NCBI GenBank assembly: GCA_029254215.1
Contig: JAQWYA010000136.1
Coordinates: forward strand, 1-45,518
Source: Pseudorhodobacter sp.
Lineage (GTDB): Bacteria; Pseudomonadota; Alphaproteobacteria; Rhodobacterales; Rhodobacteraceae
Length of the DNA: 45,518 nucleotides
Reading direction: 5' to 3'
In this document: piece by piece, positions 9,343-18,799 of the stretch
Layout: every line of letters starts with the position of its first letter
Numbering within the stretch: position 1 is the first letter of the stretch
Notes under the pieces: model-generated
The model's input: the letters and a program-made list of their open reading frames with translations, nothing else
The model's database searches: none
What the model was told of the DNA's origin: nothing
Translations under genes and position numbers: made by a program

Positions 9343-9804
9343 TTAAGCTTTGATCTCAAAGATGCCTTCGATTTCCACAGCCACGCCAAAGGGCAAAGAG
9401 GCAGCGGACACGGCGGAACGGGCGTGACGGCCCGCATCGCCCAAGGCGGCAACCATGAAATCGGATGCGCCATTGATGACTTTCGGCTGGTCGAGGAATT
9501 CTGGCGTTGAATTCACGAAGCCCGTCAGCTTGATGACGCGGACAAGCTTGGAAAGATCGCCACCACAGGCCTTTTTCACCTGCGCAAGCAGGCTGATCGC
9601 GCAGCGTTTTGCGGCCTCTGCCCCGGCCTCGGTGGCCATATCTGCGCCGAGTTTGCCTTTGATCATTCCCGCCTCGTTCTGGCTGATCTGGCCTGACACA
9701 TGCACGATATTGCCCGTGACAACGAAGGGCACATAATTTGCGGCAGGGGCGGGGGCGTCTGGCAGGGTCACGCCGAGTTCTGCAAGGCGGGCGTCAATGG
9801 TCAT
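9343..9804 (-). CDS. RidA family protein (YjgF/YER057c/UK114)
   Basis: ANYVPFVVTGNIVHVSGQISQNEAG, VIKLTGFVNSTPEFLDQPKVINGASDFMVAALGDAGRHARSAVSAASLPFGVAVEIEGIFEI. Confidence 0.92.
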   Translation of the reverse strand: MTIDARLAELGVTLPDAPAPAANYVPFVVTGNIVHVSGQISQNEAGMIKGKLGADMATEAGAEAAKRCAISLLAQVKKACGGDLSKLVRVIKLTGFVNSTPEFLDQPKVINGASDFMVAALGDAGRHARSAVSAASLPFGVAVEIEGIFEIKA

Positions 9805-9970
9805 GGGGTTCTCCGGTTTGATGAGGGAAGGCTAGCGGCGACAGGCCAAAGCTGCAAGGCACTGTCGGCCCTTGGGTCGGGCCGGGACGCGTTTATCGGC
9901 GCGCGGGGCATGGCCTTTTCGCCTTTCCGCGCAAGTCGGCGCTCTGACGGGTTCGAAACGGGCATTGACC

Positions 9971-12157
9971 TCAGTTTCCGCCCAAAATCCCCAGAACTTC
10001 GCGCAGGATTCGGTTCGCCAGATCATCCTCCAGCGAAGTTCCCGACCCCGAGGGCTGACCCTGTTGATCCACGGGCCTTGGCCCTGGCTCCTGATTGGGG
10101 GAGGGCGGAAGGCGCGGCGCGGGCACATCCATGGGCAGGGCATGGGCGGGAAGATCGCGGTGCACCCGAATCATCACCTCGCGCCAGATTTCGGCGGGCA
10201 GTCCGCCGCCGGTCACGCCGGTTAACGGGGTGTTGTCGTCATAGCCCATCCAGACGCCCGCAACGTAATCGGCGGTAAAGCCCACGAACCACGCATCCCG
10301 CGCGGCCTGCGTCGTGCCGGTCTTGCCCGCGGCGTCACGGTCCGGAAGGCGGGCGCGCTGGCCTGTGCCAACCTCGATCACCTGATTCATCATATAGGTC
10401 AGGTAGCGGGCGGATTGTTCGGTGATCACCCGCTCTCCGATGCCGGTGTCCTGCGAAAAAAGCGGCACCTCATCACCCTTCAGACGCAGGTCGATCAGTC
10501 CGAAAGGCCGCACCGAGGAGCCGCCGTTCAGAATGCCCGCATAGGCCCCCGTCATTTCCAGCAAGGTCGATTCCGAAACCCCAAGCGCCAGTGCAGGCCC
10601 TGCGGCCAGATCGCTTTCAATTCCGAAATCCGAAGCGACTTTGCGCACGATGTCCCGCCCTGCGGCCTCTGAAATCTTGACGGCGGGGATGTTCAGCGAT
10701 TCGGCAAGCGCCTTGGTCAGGGTCACGATCCCCAGATAGCGATTGCTGTAATTCTTGGGCGACCATGCCCCCGATCCGGGGATGTTCATCGTGAAGGGCG
10801 CGTCCTCGACGTAATCAGCGGGGGTGTAGCCAAGATCCATCGCGGCGGCATAGACGAAAGGCTTGAACGCCGAACCCGTCTGCCGTTTTGCCATCGTGGC
10901 GCGGTTGAAACTGCCCGCAGGCTGCGGCGTGCGCCCGCCCACCATCGCCCGCACCGCGCCATCCGCAGACATCACCACCACGGCGGCCTGCGCCTTGGAC
11001 CCTTCGCGCAGCTTGGTCTTGAGAACATCCGCCAAGGCCGTTTCGGCGGCACTTTGTAGCCGCTGATCCAGCGTTGTGCGCATGATGACGTCTTCTGTCG
11101 TGCTTTTGGTCAGGAAATCCGGGCCCTCGCTCATCACCCAATCGGCAAAGAAGCCGCCTGCCTTGGCCTCTGCCGCCTCCGAGAGGGTGGCGGGGTTGCG
11201 CCTTGCGGCTTCCGCCTCGGCCAGCGTCAGATAGCCCTGTTCCTGCATCAGACCGATGATCAGATTGGCCCGTTCCTGCGCGCGTTCAAGGTTATTGGTG
11301 GGCGCGAAATAAGAGGGTGCCTTGAGAAGCCCGGCCAGCATGGCGCTTTCGGTTGCGTTGACCTGATTGGCGGATTTGCCGAAATAGCGTTGGGCGGCGG
11401 CCTCAAAGCCCCGCGCGCCCGCGCCCAGATAAGCGCGGTTGAGATAGATCGTAAGGATTTCCTCTTTGGTGTATTTCAGTTCCAAAGCAAGGGCATAGGG
11501 AACTTCGCGGATCTTGCGCCAGATGCCGCCGCGCCGGCAATCCGTCTCATAGGCGGCCTCTGATTTCCACTCGGCGGGATCATAGGGCGTTCCGAGGCAC
11601 AGCAATTTTGCCACCTGCTGCGTGATGGTCGACCCACCGTTACCTTCCAGCGGGCCGCGCCCCTCGCGCAGGTTGATCCGGATGGCTGACGCGATGCCGC
11701 GCGGGCTTAACCCGAAATGGCTGTAAAAGCGTTTGTCCTCGGTGGCGATGACGGCATCATGCAGGGTGGGGGAAACGGTTTCGGCCGTGATCTGCCCGCC
11801 GAAGGTTTCCCCGCGCCATGCAAAAACCCGGTCATAGCGGTCAAGAAGGGTCACAGACCCGCGCGCCCGCGCATCGAGCATATCGGTGACAGGTGGAAGC
11901 TGCGCGTAAAAGAAGAAGACCACGCAAGCCAGCACAAGGGCCCCCAGTGCTGAGACCCGCCACGTGATGCCCCATATCAGGCGCAGCACAAAGCGCCACA
12001 AGGCCGCGATCCAACCCAAAGGCCCCCCCCGGCGGGGAGAGCGTTTGCGGGGTGCTGATTTGCGTGGTTTGGACGTGCCGCCCCGACCAGAGCTTGCCGC
12101 CGCCTTGTACCGCCGATCCGCGACAAGCGACGGCCGATTGTTTCCCGATCTGCTCAT
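9971..12157 (-). CDS. class A penicillin-binding protein (PBP1A family transglycosylase/transpeptidase)
   Basis: IATEDKRFYSHFGLSPRGI, GGSTITQQVAKLL, TGSAFKPFVYAAA (SxxK), AGKTGTTQAARDAWFVGFTADYVAGVWMGYD; basic cytoplasmic N-tail and TM segment. Confidence 0.95.
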   Translation of the reverse strand: MSRSGNNRPSLVADRRYKAAASSGRGGTSKPRKSAPRKRSPRRGGPLGWIAALWRFVLRLIWGITWRVSALGALVLACVVFFFYAQLPPVTDMLDARARGSVTLLDRYDRVFAWRGETFGGQITAETVSPTLHDAVIATEDKRFYSHFGLSPRGIASAIRINLREGRGPLEGNGGSTITQQVAKLLCLGTPYDPAEWKSEAAYETDCRRGGIWRKIREVPYALALELKYTKEEILTIYLNRAYLGAGARGFEAAAQRYFGKSANQVNATESAMLAGLLKAPSYFAPTNNLERAQERANLIIGLMQEQGYLTLAEAEAARRNPATLSEAAEAKAGGFFADWVMSEGPDFLTKSTTEDVIMRTTLDQRLQSAAETALADVLKTKLREGSKAQAAVVVMSADGAVRAMVGGRTPQPAGSFNRATMAKRQTGSAFKPFVYAAAMDLGYTPADYVEDAPFTMNIPGSGAWSPKNYSNRYLGIVTLTKALAESLNIPAVKISEAAGRDIVRKVASDFGIESDLAAGPALALGVSESTLLEMTGAYAGILNGGSSVRPFGLIDLRLKGDEVPLFSQDTGIGERVITEQSARYLTYMMNQVIEVGTGQRARLPDRDAAGKTGTTQAARDAWFVGFTADYVAGVWMGYDDNTPLTGVTGGGLPAEIWREVMIRVHRDLPAHALPMDVPAPRLPPSPNQEPGPRPVDQQGQPSGSGTSLEDDLANRILREVLGILGGN

Positions 12158-12420
12158 GCCGGTTGCCTGTGCTTTGCTTGGCTTATTGGCGTCACATTAC
12201 CGCGCCGAAACCGGAATGTGGAGCGCTATGAAAGCCGATTCGCGTTGCCGGTGTGCTTAAAAAATGTGCGTAGCGCTGAAAAAGTATAAAAATTGAGCAT
12301 AAACTCCGTCAGTGGCTCTGCCCCAAGGCCCCGTTTCCTTGTGATCCCCGGCTGAAAACCGCTTCTTGTCCTTGCAGGCCCAGTGTGTCGGGCCGTCAGC
12401 TACACACAAAGGGGATCAAT

Positions 12421-12759
12421 GTGAAACTGATCATCGCAGCAATCAAACCGTTCAAGCTGGAGGAGGTCCGTGAGGCCCTCACCGCCATTGGCGTGCGCGG
12501 AATGATGGTAACAGAAATCAAAGGCTTCGGCTCTCAGTCCGGGCATACGGAAATCTATCGCGGCGCGGAATACGCCGTGAATTTCGTGCCGAAGGTTCGG
12601 CTTGAAATCGTGGTGCCGGACAACCTGTCTGACTCGGTTGTCGAGACCATCGCGAAGACCGCGAAAACCGACAAGATCGGGGATGGCAAGATTTTCGTGC
12701 TCGACGTGGGCCATGCCGTGCGCGTGCGCACCGGTGAAATCAATGACGACGCGCTTTGA
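12421..12759 (+). CDS. glnK: P-II family nitrogen regulatory protein
   Basis: MKLIIAAIKPFKLEEVREAL...GHTEIYRGAEYAVNFVPK (T-loop Tyr) ...GDGKIFVLDVGHAVRVRTGE; GTG start at 12421; located directly upstream of amtB. Confidence 0.93.
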   Translation: MKLIIAAIKPFKLEEVREALTAIGVRGMMVTEIKGFGSQSGHTEIYRGAEYAVNFVPKVRLEIVVPDNLSDSVVETIAKTAKTDKIGDGKIFVLDVGHAVRVRTGEINDDAL

Positions 12760-12786
12760 CGCGGACGGGAAGGGGAAACGGAAATC

Positions 12787-14100
12787 ATGAAAACTCTCTT
12801 GAAAATCTCGGGCTTGGTTGCGCTTGGCGCAACGGTCGCCCTACCTGTCTTCGCGCAGGAAGCCGCCGCCGAGGCCGCACCTGCTGTGGATAACGCGTTT
12901 ATCTTCAACACCTTGCTGTTCCTCATTGGCGGCTTTCTGGTGTTCTTCATGGCTGCGGGCTTTGCGATGCTCGAAGCGGGGCTTGTACGCTCCAAGAACG
13001 TCACAATGCAGCTGACCAAGAACATCGCGCTCTTTGCCATCGCGTCGATCATGTATTGGCTGGTTGGCTATAACCTGATGTATCCGGGCGACGGTTGGGC
13101 TGTTACCGGCATCATCGGGGCCTTCTCGGCGGCGTCCATTCAGGGCGATCCGGCACTGGAGTCCGGCTATGCGACCGGTTCGGACTTCTTCTTCCAGTTG
13201 ATGTTCTGCGCCACCACGGCGTCCATCGTTTCGGGCACCTTGGCCGAGCGTATCAAGCTCTGGCCCTTCCTGATCTTCACGGCGCTGCTGACCGGGCTTT
13301 TGTACCCGATCGAAGCGTCCTGGCAGTGGGGCGGTGGTTTCCTGTCCGAAGCCGGGTTCTCTGACTTCGCAGGCTCCACGCTGGTGCATGCTGCAGGTGG
13401 TTTCGCCGCTTTGGCTGGTGCGTTGATCCTTGGGCCGCGTATCGGCAAGTTTGGCAAGGACGGCCGGGTCAACCCGATGCCGGGTTCCAACCTCGCCCTT
13501 GCAACGCTGGGTACGTTCGTTCTGTGGCTGGGCTGGTTTGGCTTCAACGGCGGCTCTCAGCTTGCGCTGGGCACCGAGGCTGACGCCAACGCTGTTGCGA
13601 TCATCTTTGCCAACACCAACATGGCCGCTGCGGCTGGTGCGGTTGCTGCGATGATCATGACGCAAGTGCTGTACAAGAAGGTCGACCTGACGATGGTTCT
13701 GAACGGCGCGCTTGCTGGTCTGGTGTCCATCACGGCTGGCCCGCTTGATCCGTCGCTCTTCGGTGCGCTCTGGATCGGTGCTATCGGTGGTATCATCGCA
13801 GTGATCGTCGTCCCGATGCTCGACAAGATGAAGATCGACGACGTTGTCGGCGCGATCCCGGTTCACCTTGTGGCTGGTTTCTGGGGCACGATGGCGGTTC
13901 CGTTCTACACCGAGGGCACCAGCTTTGGCACACAGCTTTACGGTTTTGCCGCGATCGGGGTCTTTATGTTCCTCGCTTCCGGTGTGATCTGGGCGGTGCT
14001 CAAGATGGTCATGGGCCTGCGTCCCAGCGAGGAAGACGAGATCATGGGTCTCGACAAGGCCGAGCTTGGGATGGAAGCCTATCCTGAATTCAAAGCCTGA
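12787..14100 (+). CDS. amtB: ammonium transporter
   Basis: Signal peptide plus multi-TM protein; AGFAMLEAGLVRSKN, DFAGSTLVHAAGGFAALAGALILGPR, LGWFGFNGGSQLAL, NTNMAAAAGAVAAM. Confidence 0.96.
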   Translation: MKTLLKISGLVALGATVALPVFAQEAAAEAAPAVDNAFIFNTLLFLIGGFLVFFMAAGFAMLEAGLVRSKNVTMQLTKNIALFAIASIMYWLVGYNLMYPGDGWAVTGIIGAFSAASIQGDPALESGYATGSDFFFQLMFCATTASIVSGTLAERIKLWPFLIFTALLTGLLYPIEASWQWGGGFLSEAGFSDFAGSTLVHAAGGFAALAGALILGPRIGKFGKDGRVNPMPGSNLALATLGTFVLWLGWFGFNGGSQLALGTEADANAVAIIFANTNMAAAAGAVAAMIMTQVLYKKVDLTMVLNGALAGLVSITAGPLDPSLFGALWIGAIGGIIAVIVVPMLDKMKIDDVVGAIPVHLVAGFWGTMAVPFYTEGTSFGTQLYGFAAIGVFMFLASGVIWAVLKMVMGLRPSEEDEIMGLDKAELGMEAYPEFKA

Positions 14101-14127
14101 TCTTTCCTCCCGCAGATCAAGCAATTG

Positions 14128-14153
14128 CCCGGGCGTTCGCGCCCGGGTTTTTT
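14128..14153 (+). terminator. intrinsic terminator downstream of amtB
   Basis: CCCGGGCG-TTCG-CGCCCGGG then TTTTTT: 8-bp stem with UUCG loop and U-tract. Confidence 0.92.
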
Positions 14154-14252
14154 CATGCGCGGCACTGGCAGCCGGGCGGCAACGGGATGGATCTTTTGCC
14201 CCAGCCCAGAGTTTCCCCACTATGATGGGCGCAAGCGATCAAAGGGGCGGCA

Positions 14253-14591
14253 ATGCAGCGGAAATATCGGTTGATGGTCGGATATCTTGGGGCGGTTGCC
14301 ATTGGCGTCTTTGCCGTCCCCGCAACGGCTGCCTTTATCATCGGGCGGTTCGACAGCTATGACGGGTTCCTCACCGCGATCTATGACATCGGGATCATCA
14401 TGCCGTTCCGGCTCATGATCTTTGTGCCGCTGGTCGCGGTTGTGATCGCCCCGATCAGTGCTTTTTTCTGGACTGGGATTTGGTTGGGGCGGGGCCAGCC
14501 CGCATCCCCCGCCGACGCCTTCCACAGGCGTCTGTCCGCCGTGGCTGCCGGAGTGTTGTCTTTGGCGATGGCGGGGGCTTTGTTTGGTTAG
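14253..14591 (+). CDS. small integral membrane protein of unknown function
   Basis: 112 aa with three hydrophobic segments; no family recognised. Confidence 0.65.
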   Translation: MQRKYRLMVGYLGAVAIGVFAVPATAAFIIGRFDSYDGFLTAIYDIGIIMPFRLMIFVPLVAVVIAPISAFFWTGIWLGRGQPASPADAFHRRLSAVAAGVLSLAMAGALFG

Positions 14592-14623
14592 GCAGGGCAG
14601 CGCGTGGGCCGCCCTGCATCCTG

Positions 14624-15808
14624 TCAGGCCCCGACGTCGATAATCGCCTTGGCCAGAATCGGAACCGTCTGCGCATTCAGCCCTGCGATATTCATGCGGC
14701 TGTCACCGACCATATAGATCCCGTGCTTTTCGCGTAGCGCCTCGACCTGTTCAGGCGTTGCCCCAAGCCGCGAGAACATGCCGCGATGCGCTGCCAGAAA
14801 GCCAAACCGATCCGAGCCGGAAAGCCTCCGCAATTCTTCGGCCAGGTGCTGACGCAGGCCCAGCATACCAAGCCTCACCTCTTCCAGCTCTGCCTTCCAA
14901 TCCGCGCGCAGGGCGTCATCGGTCAGGATCATCGTCACAAGGCGCGCGCCATGATCGGGCGGGAAGGAAAAGTTCTGCCGGTTGAGGAAAGCCAGATTGC
15001 CCTGAACCGTGGCCCGCATCGCCGCTGTCGGCGAGATGGCGATCAGCAAGCCTGTCCGCTCACGGTAGATCCCGAAATTCTTGGAGCAGGAAGCCGCGAT
15101 CAGCACTTCCGGCATACGGGAGGCGATCAGCCGTGTTCCGGCGGCATCTTCCTCCAGCCCGTCGCCAAAACCCTGATAGGCGATGTCGATAAACGGGATC
15201 GCCCCGGTCTTTTCCAGCAGATCGGCGACTGCGCCCCATTGCGCCAGCGTCAGATTGGCCCCGGTCGGGTTGTGGCAGCAGCCGTGCAACAAGACCACAT
15301 CACCGGGCTTTGCACGGCCCAGATCCGCGATCATCCCGTCAAAATCCACACCCCGCGTTTCGGCATCGAAATAGCGATACTCGGCCATTTTCATCCCAAG
15401 ATAGCGGATGATCGACGGGTGGTTCGGCCATGTCGGGTTTGAAATCCAGACCGTCGCCTCGGGCGAGGCGAGGCGGATCAGCTCCAGCGCCTGACGGATG
15501 GCACCAGTGCCGCCGGGTGTGGCCACGGCAGACAGGCGGTCAGCAGGCACGGTATCCCCAAGGATCAGCGATTGCAGCGCAGTGGCATAGGCCGGATCGC
15601 CCGCAAGGCCGGTATAGGTCTTGGTGGTCTCAGCCTCCCACAACTGCTTTTCAGCGGTCTTGACTGCCCGCATCACCGGGGTCAGCCCGGTTGCATCCTT
15701 ATAGACCCCGACCCCAAGGTCGATCTTGGTGCTGCGCGGGTCATCCTTGTACATCTGGATGAGTTGCAGGATCTTGTCTTGCGGCTGCGGGTTCAGGGCA
15801 TTGAGCAT
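14624..15808 (-). CDS. aromatic amino acid / aspartate aminotransferase
   Basis: PQDKILQLIQMYKDDPRSTKIDLGVGVYKDATGLTPVMRAVKTAE, LLHGCCHNPTGANLT, AASCSKNFGIYRERTGLL (PLP lysine): AspC/TyrB family. Confidence 0.94.
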   Translation of the reverse strand: MLNALNPQPQDKILQLIQMYKDDPRSTKIDLGVGVYKDATGLTPVMRAVKTAEKQLWEAETTKTYTGLAGDPAYATALQSLILGDTVPADRLSAVATPGGTGAIRQALELIRLASPEATVWISNPTWPNHPSIIRYLGMKMAEYRYFDAETRGVDFDGMIADLGRAKPGDVVLLHGCCHNPTGANLTLAQWGAVADLLEKTGAIPFIDIAYQGFGDGLEEDAAGTRLIASRMPEVLIAASCSKNFGIYRERTGLLIAISPTAAMRATVQGNLAFLNRQNFSFPPDHGARLVTMILTDDALRADWKAELEEVRLGMLGLRQHLAEELRRLSGSDRFGFLAAHRGMFSRLGATPEQVEALREKHGIYMVGDSRMNIAGLNAQTVPILAKAIIDVGA

Positions 15809-15832
15809 GGGAAAAGGGCCTTTGCAGAAGGG

Positions 15833-16702
15833 TCAGGCAGTATCGCCGGTCGAGACGCGCAAATCGGGGTACATGCCCCATTCCGACCAGGAGCCATCGT
15901 AAAGCGCGTGCTGGCGGTGGCCGATCCGTTCCAGCCCAAGGCTGAGGATCGCCGCTGTCACGCCCGACCCGCAGGTGGTGATTGCGGGTTTTGACAGGTC
16001 CACCCCGGCCTCGGTAAAGGCGGTTTTCAGATCGGCGGGGTCTTTCATCGTGCCATTGGGGTTCAGCAGCGTGCCGAAGGGCAGGGATTTGGAGTTCGGG
16101 ATATGACCCGCGCGCAGACCGGGGCGCGGTTCGGCCACCTCGCCGCGAAAGCGGGGGGCTGCGCGGGCGTCGATGATCTCTGCCTCCCCCAGTTTGGAGG
16201 CATGGGCCACTTGCGTCACATCCTTGACCAACCCGGATTGGCGCTGAACCGTGATATGGCGGTCGCGCACGACCGGGGCCATGTCTTCGACCTCGCGCCC
16301 TTCGGCCTGCCATTTCGGCAAGCCACCATCCAGAACGGCGATATCCATCTTGCCCATCAGGCGGAACAACCACCACACACGGGCCGCCGAGAACAGGCCC
16401 GAGGCGTCATAGACCACAACCTGATGGCCATCGCCCACGCCCATGGCCCGCATCCGCGAGATGAACTTTTCAACCGGCGGCGCCATATGCGGCAAATCGG
16501 ACCGATGATCTGAAATCTCGTCAATATCGAAGAACCGCGCGCCGGGGATGTGGCAGGCGTCATATTCGGCCTTGGCATCGCGCCCTGCCGCCGGCATGTG
16601 CCAAGAGGCATCCAATATCCGCAGATCCGGGTCTTTGAGATGCTGGGCAAGCCAGTCCGTTGAGACCAGCGTTCTGGGATCATCCGATGGCGAAGGGGTC
16701 AT
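15833..16702 (-). CDS. sseA: 3-mercaptopyruvate sulfurtransferase / rhodanese
   Basis: MTPSPSDDPRTLVSTDWLAQHLKDPDLRILDASWHMP, two rhodanese domains, active loop TTCGSGVTAAILSLGLERIG. Confidence 0.93.
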   Translation of the reverse strand: MTPSPSDDPRTLVSTDWLAQHLKDPDLRILDASWHMPAAGRDAKAEYDACHIPGARFFDIDEISDHRSDLPHMAPPVEKFISRMRAMGVGDGHQVVVYDASGLFSAARVWWLFRLMGKMDIAVLDGGLPKWQAEGREVEDMAPVVRDRHITVQRQSGLVKDVTQVAHASKLGEAEIIDARAAPRFRGEVAEPRPGLRAGHIPNSKSLPFGTLLNPNGTMKDPADLKTAFTEAGVDLSKPAITTCGSGVTAAILSLGLERIGHRQHALYDGSWSEWGMYPDLRVSTGDTA

Positions 16703-16805
16703 CTCTGGCTCCGGTCTGGGGCAATACTGCGGCTGTTTCGGGTATATCGGATGCGGCGCGTGAGGCAAGTCCAGTCGGCGCAAGCGGGGCAAACCGAGGC
16801 GGGAC

Positions 16806-17279
16806 TTAGCGGTTTTGCTTCAAAAGACGCGCCTTTTGGCGGCCCCAATCCCGTTTGGCAGAGGTTTCGCGCTTGTCGGCAAGCTTCTTGCCCTTGGCGA
16901 TGCCCAGCTTGATCTTCACCATGCCGCGATCGTTGAAATACATTTTCAGCGGCACAATCGTCATGCCTTCGCGGGCGGTCGCGTTCCACAGGCGTACCAG
17001 CTCTTTCCGGCTGACCAGAAGCTTGCGGCGGCGGCGTTCCTCATGCCCCCAGGTTTTGGCCTGAAGATAGGGCGCAATATAGCCGTTGATCAGCCAAAGT
17101 TCCCCGTCTTCAACGCTCGCATAGCTTTCCGCGATGTTGGAGCCGCCCTGCCGCAGGGATTTCACTTCGGAGCCGAACAGCATGATGCCCGCCTCGATAT
17201 CGTCGGAAATCGCGAAATCGAACCGCGCGCGGCGGTTTTCGGCAATCAGCTTGGAGTTGGGATCAGATAGTTTTGCCAT
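16806..17279 (-). CDS. smpB: SsrA-binding protein SmpB
   Basis: [60 protein letters not shown]. Confidence 0.96.
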   Translation of the reverse strand: MAKLSDPNSKLIAENRRARFDFAISDDIEAGIMLFGSEVKSLRQGGSNIAESYASVEDGELWLINGYIAPYLQAKTWGHEERRRRKLLVSRKELVRLWNATAREGMTIVPLKMYFNDRGMVKIKLGIAKGKKLADKRETSAKRDWGRQKARLLKQNR

Positions 17280-17366
17280 GATCCCTCGCAGATAAGCGTT
17301 GCAAGGGCGACTGTCCAGATGCGGGCGAATTGGCTATAGCAGTCGGGGCTTTGACGAGGAGCGGAA

Positions 17367-17813
17367 ATGATCCTTCAAATCATGATCGGAACCGGGGTGA
17401 TTTTTCTGTCGGTCCTGTTCGGGGGCGTCGGCGTTCTGCTGATGGAGATCGGCTTTCTTCGGTCGCATAAATGGCTGATGCGGGAACCGCATGGCCCCAA
17501 GCTGCTGGTTTTCATGTGTGCGATGGCGGTGATGATTCTGTCGATCATCACGCTGGGCGTCTGGACTTGGGCGATGACCTTCTGGCTGCTGGGGCTGTTC
17601 GCAACGCTGGAAGAGGCGGTGTATTTCGCGCTGGTCAGCTATACCACGCTGGGCTTCGGCGATGTCCTGCTGGAGCGGGAGTGGAGACTTCTGAGCGGGA
17701 TGGCGGCGGCCAACGGGCTTTTGAACTTCGGCCTTTTGACCGCCGTGATGGTAGAGGCATTGCGCCAGATCCGTCTTGGTCAGGCCGAAACCCGCCGCAA
17801 ACACCGACCGTAA
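17367..17813 (+). CDS. small ion channel / two-TM potassium-channel-like protein
   Basis: Hydrophobic segments flanking pore-like FALVSYTTLGFGDVLL (compare T[VI]G[YF]GD filter); RBS GAGGAG upstream of ATG. Confidence 0.78.
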   Translation: MILQIMIGTGVIFLSVLFGGVGVLLMEIGFLRSHKWLMREPHGPKLLVFMCAMAVMILSIITLGVWTWAMTFWLLGLFATLEEAVYFALVSYTTLGFGDVLLEREWRLLSGMAAANGLLNFGLLTAVMVEALRQIRLGQAETRRKHRP

Positions 17814-17817
17814 GCCG

Positions 17818-18681
17818 TCATCCTCGCGTGACTTTGCGCCCGCGCAGCAGCGTGTAGATGCCGGATGCCACGATGATAGCGCTGCCCAGAAGGGTGGTGG
17901 CATCCGGGCTTTCGCCAAAGACCATCACGCCAAGGATCAGGGCAAACACCAGTCTTGTATAGCGAAACGGCGTCACGACCGAAACTTCGCCAACCCGCAT
18001 GGCAGCGGTCAGGGCATAGTATCCCGCAACACCGAACAGGGTCGCCGCCGCCAGAAACAGGACCGTGGTCTGGTCGGGCATCACCGCCCCTCCGGTATAG
18101 GCCAGCAAAAGCGCGCCCGTTGGCACCATCATCGCAAAGCCATAGACGCCGAGCACCATGTTTGACAGCGTTTTGGGGGCTGCGCGTGTGGCCAGATCGC
18201 GCCCGGCAAACCCGATCATCCCCAATAGCGCCAGGATTGACAGGGCGCTGAACCCCTCCAGCCCTGGCCGCAGGATGATCAAGACGCCCAGAAAGCCGAC
18301 GCCGATTGCCGACCATCGCCGCCAGCCCACGGTTTCCCCAAAGAACAGCGCCGCCCCTGCGACCACGACCAAGGGCGTTGCCTGCAAGATCGCGGAAGCC
18401 GAAGACAACGGCGTCAGGGCGATGGCGAGCGTATAGAAAAGCCGCCCCCCCACCTCAAAACCTGCCCGGATCAAAACGGGGCGCGACAGCATCGCAGGCT
18501 GGATCAGCCGCGCGCCCTGCCATTTTGCCAGAAGGATGAAGCAAATCATCCCCGCAGTGCCAAAGATCATCAGGATCTGCCCAACCGGAAGCGCTCCCGC
18601 CGCCGATTTCAGGAACATATCCTCCACCGCGAAGCCGGCCATGGAGGCAATCATCAAAAGGCTTCCGCGCAGATTATCCAT
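17818..18681 (-). CDS. DMT superfamily transporter (EamA family)
   Basis: Multi-TM EamA-like repeats; GETVGWRRWSAIGVGFLGVLIILRPG; start set at MDNLRGSLL with RBS GGAAAG upstream. Confidence 0.85.
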   Translation of the reverse strand: MDNLRGSLLMIASMAGFAVEDMFLKSAAGALPVGQILMIFGTAGMICFILLAKWQGARLIQPAMLSRPVLIRAGFEVGGRLFYTLAIALTPLSSASAILQATPLVVVAGAALFFGETVGWRRWSAIGVGFLGVLIILRPGLEGFSALSILALLGMIGFAGRDLATRAAPKTLSNMVLGVYGFAMMVPTGALLLAYTGGAVMPDQTTVLFLAAATLFGVAGYYALTAAMRVGEVSVVTPFRYTRLVFALILGVMVFGESPDATTLLGSAIIVASGIYTLLRGRKVTRG

Positions 18682-18735
18682 TCCGGTCTTTCCGTCTAAA
18701 GCCACAGCCCCCGCGTTTGGCATCGGGCCGGGATG

Positions 18736-18770
18736 AAAAAGGCCCACAAAGCCGGTCGCTTTGCGGGCCT
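18736..18770 (-). terminator. intrinsic terminator downstream of dapA
   Basis: On minus strand: AGGCCCGCAAAGC...GCTTTGTGGGCCT (one wobble in 13 bp) followed by TTTTTC. Confidence 0.85.
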
Positions 18771-18799
18771 TCAGGCATCTTAGAAAGCGCCTTGGCTGC

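Noticed and set aside
9832-10143. 103-aa minus-strand ORF overlapping the PBP C-terminus
   Set aside because: Overlaps the PBP coding region in another frame and has no recognisable features.
12158-12420. Sigma54/NtrC promoter upstream of glnK-amtB
   Set aside because: No GG-N10-GC element with acceptable flanks could be identified; TGGCTCTGCCCCAAG does not fit. A promoter is expected here but not located by eye.
12841-14220. 459-aa minus-strand ORF antisense to amtB
   Set aside because: Charged, low-information shadow frame; amtB is unambiguous on the plus strand.
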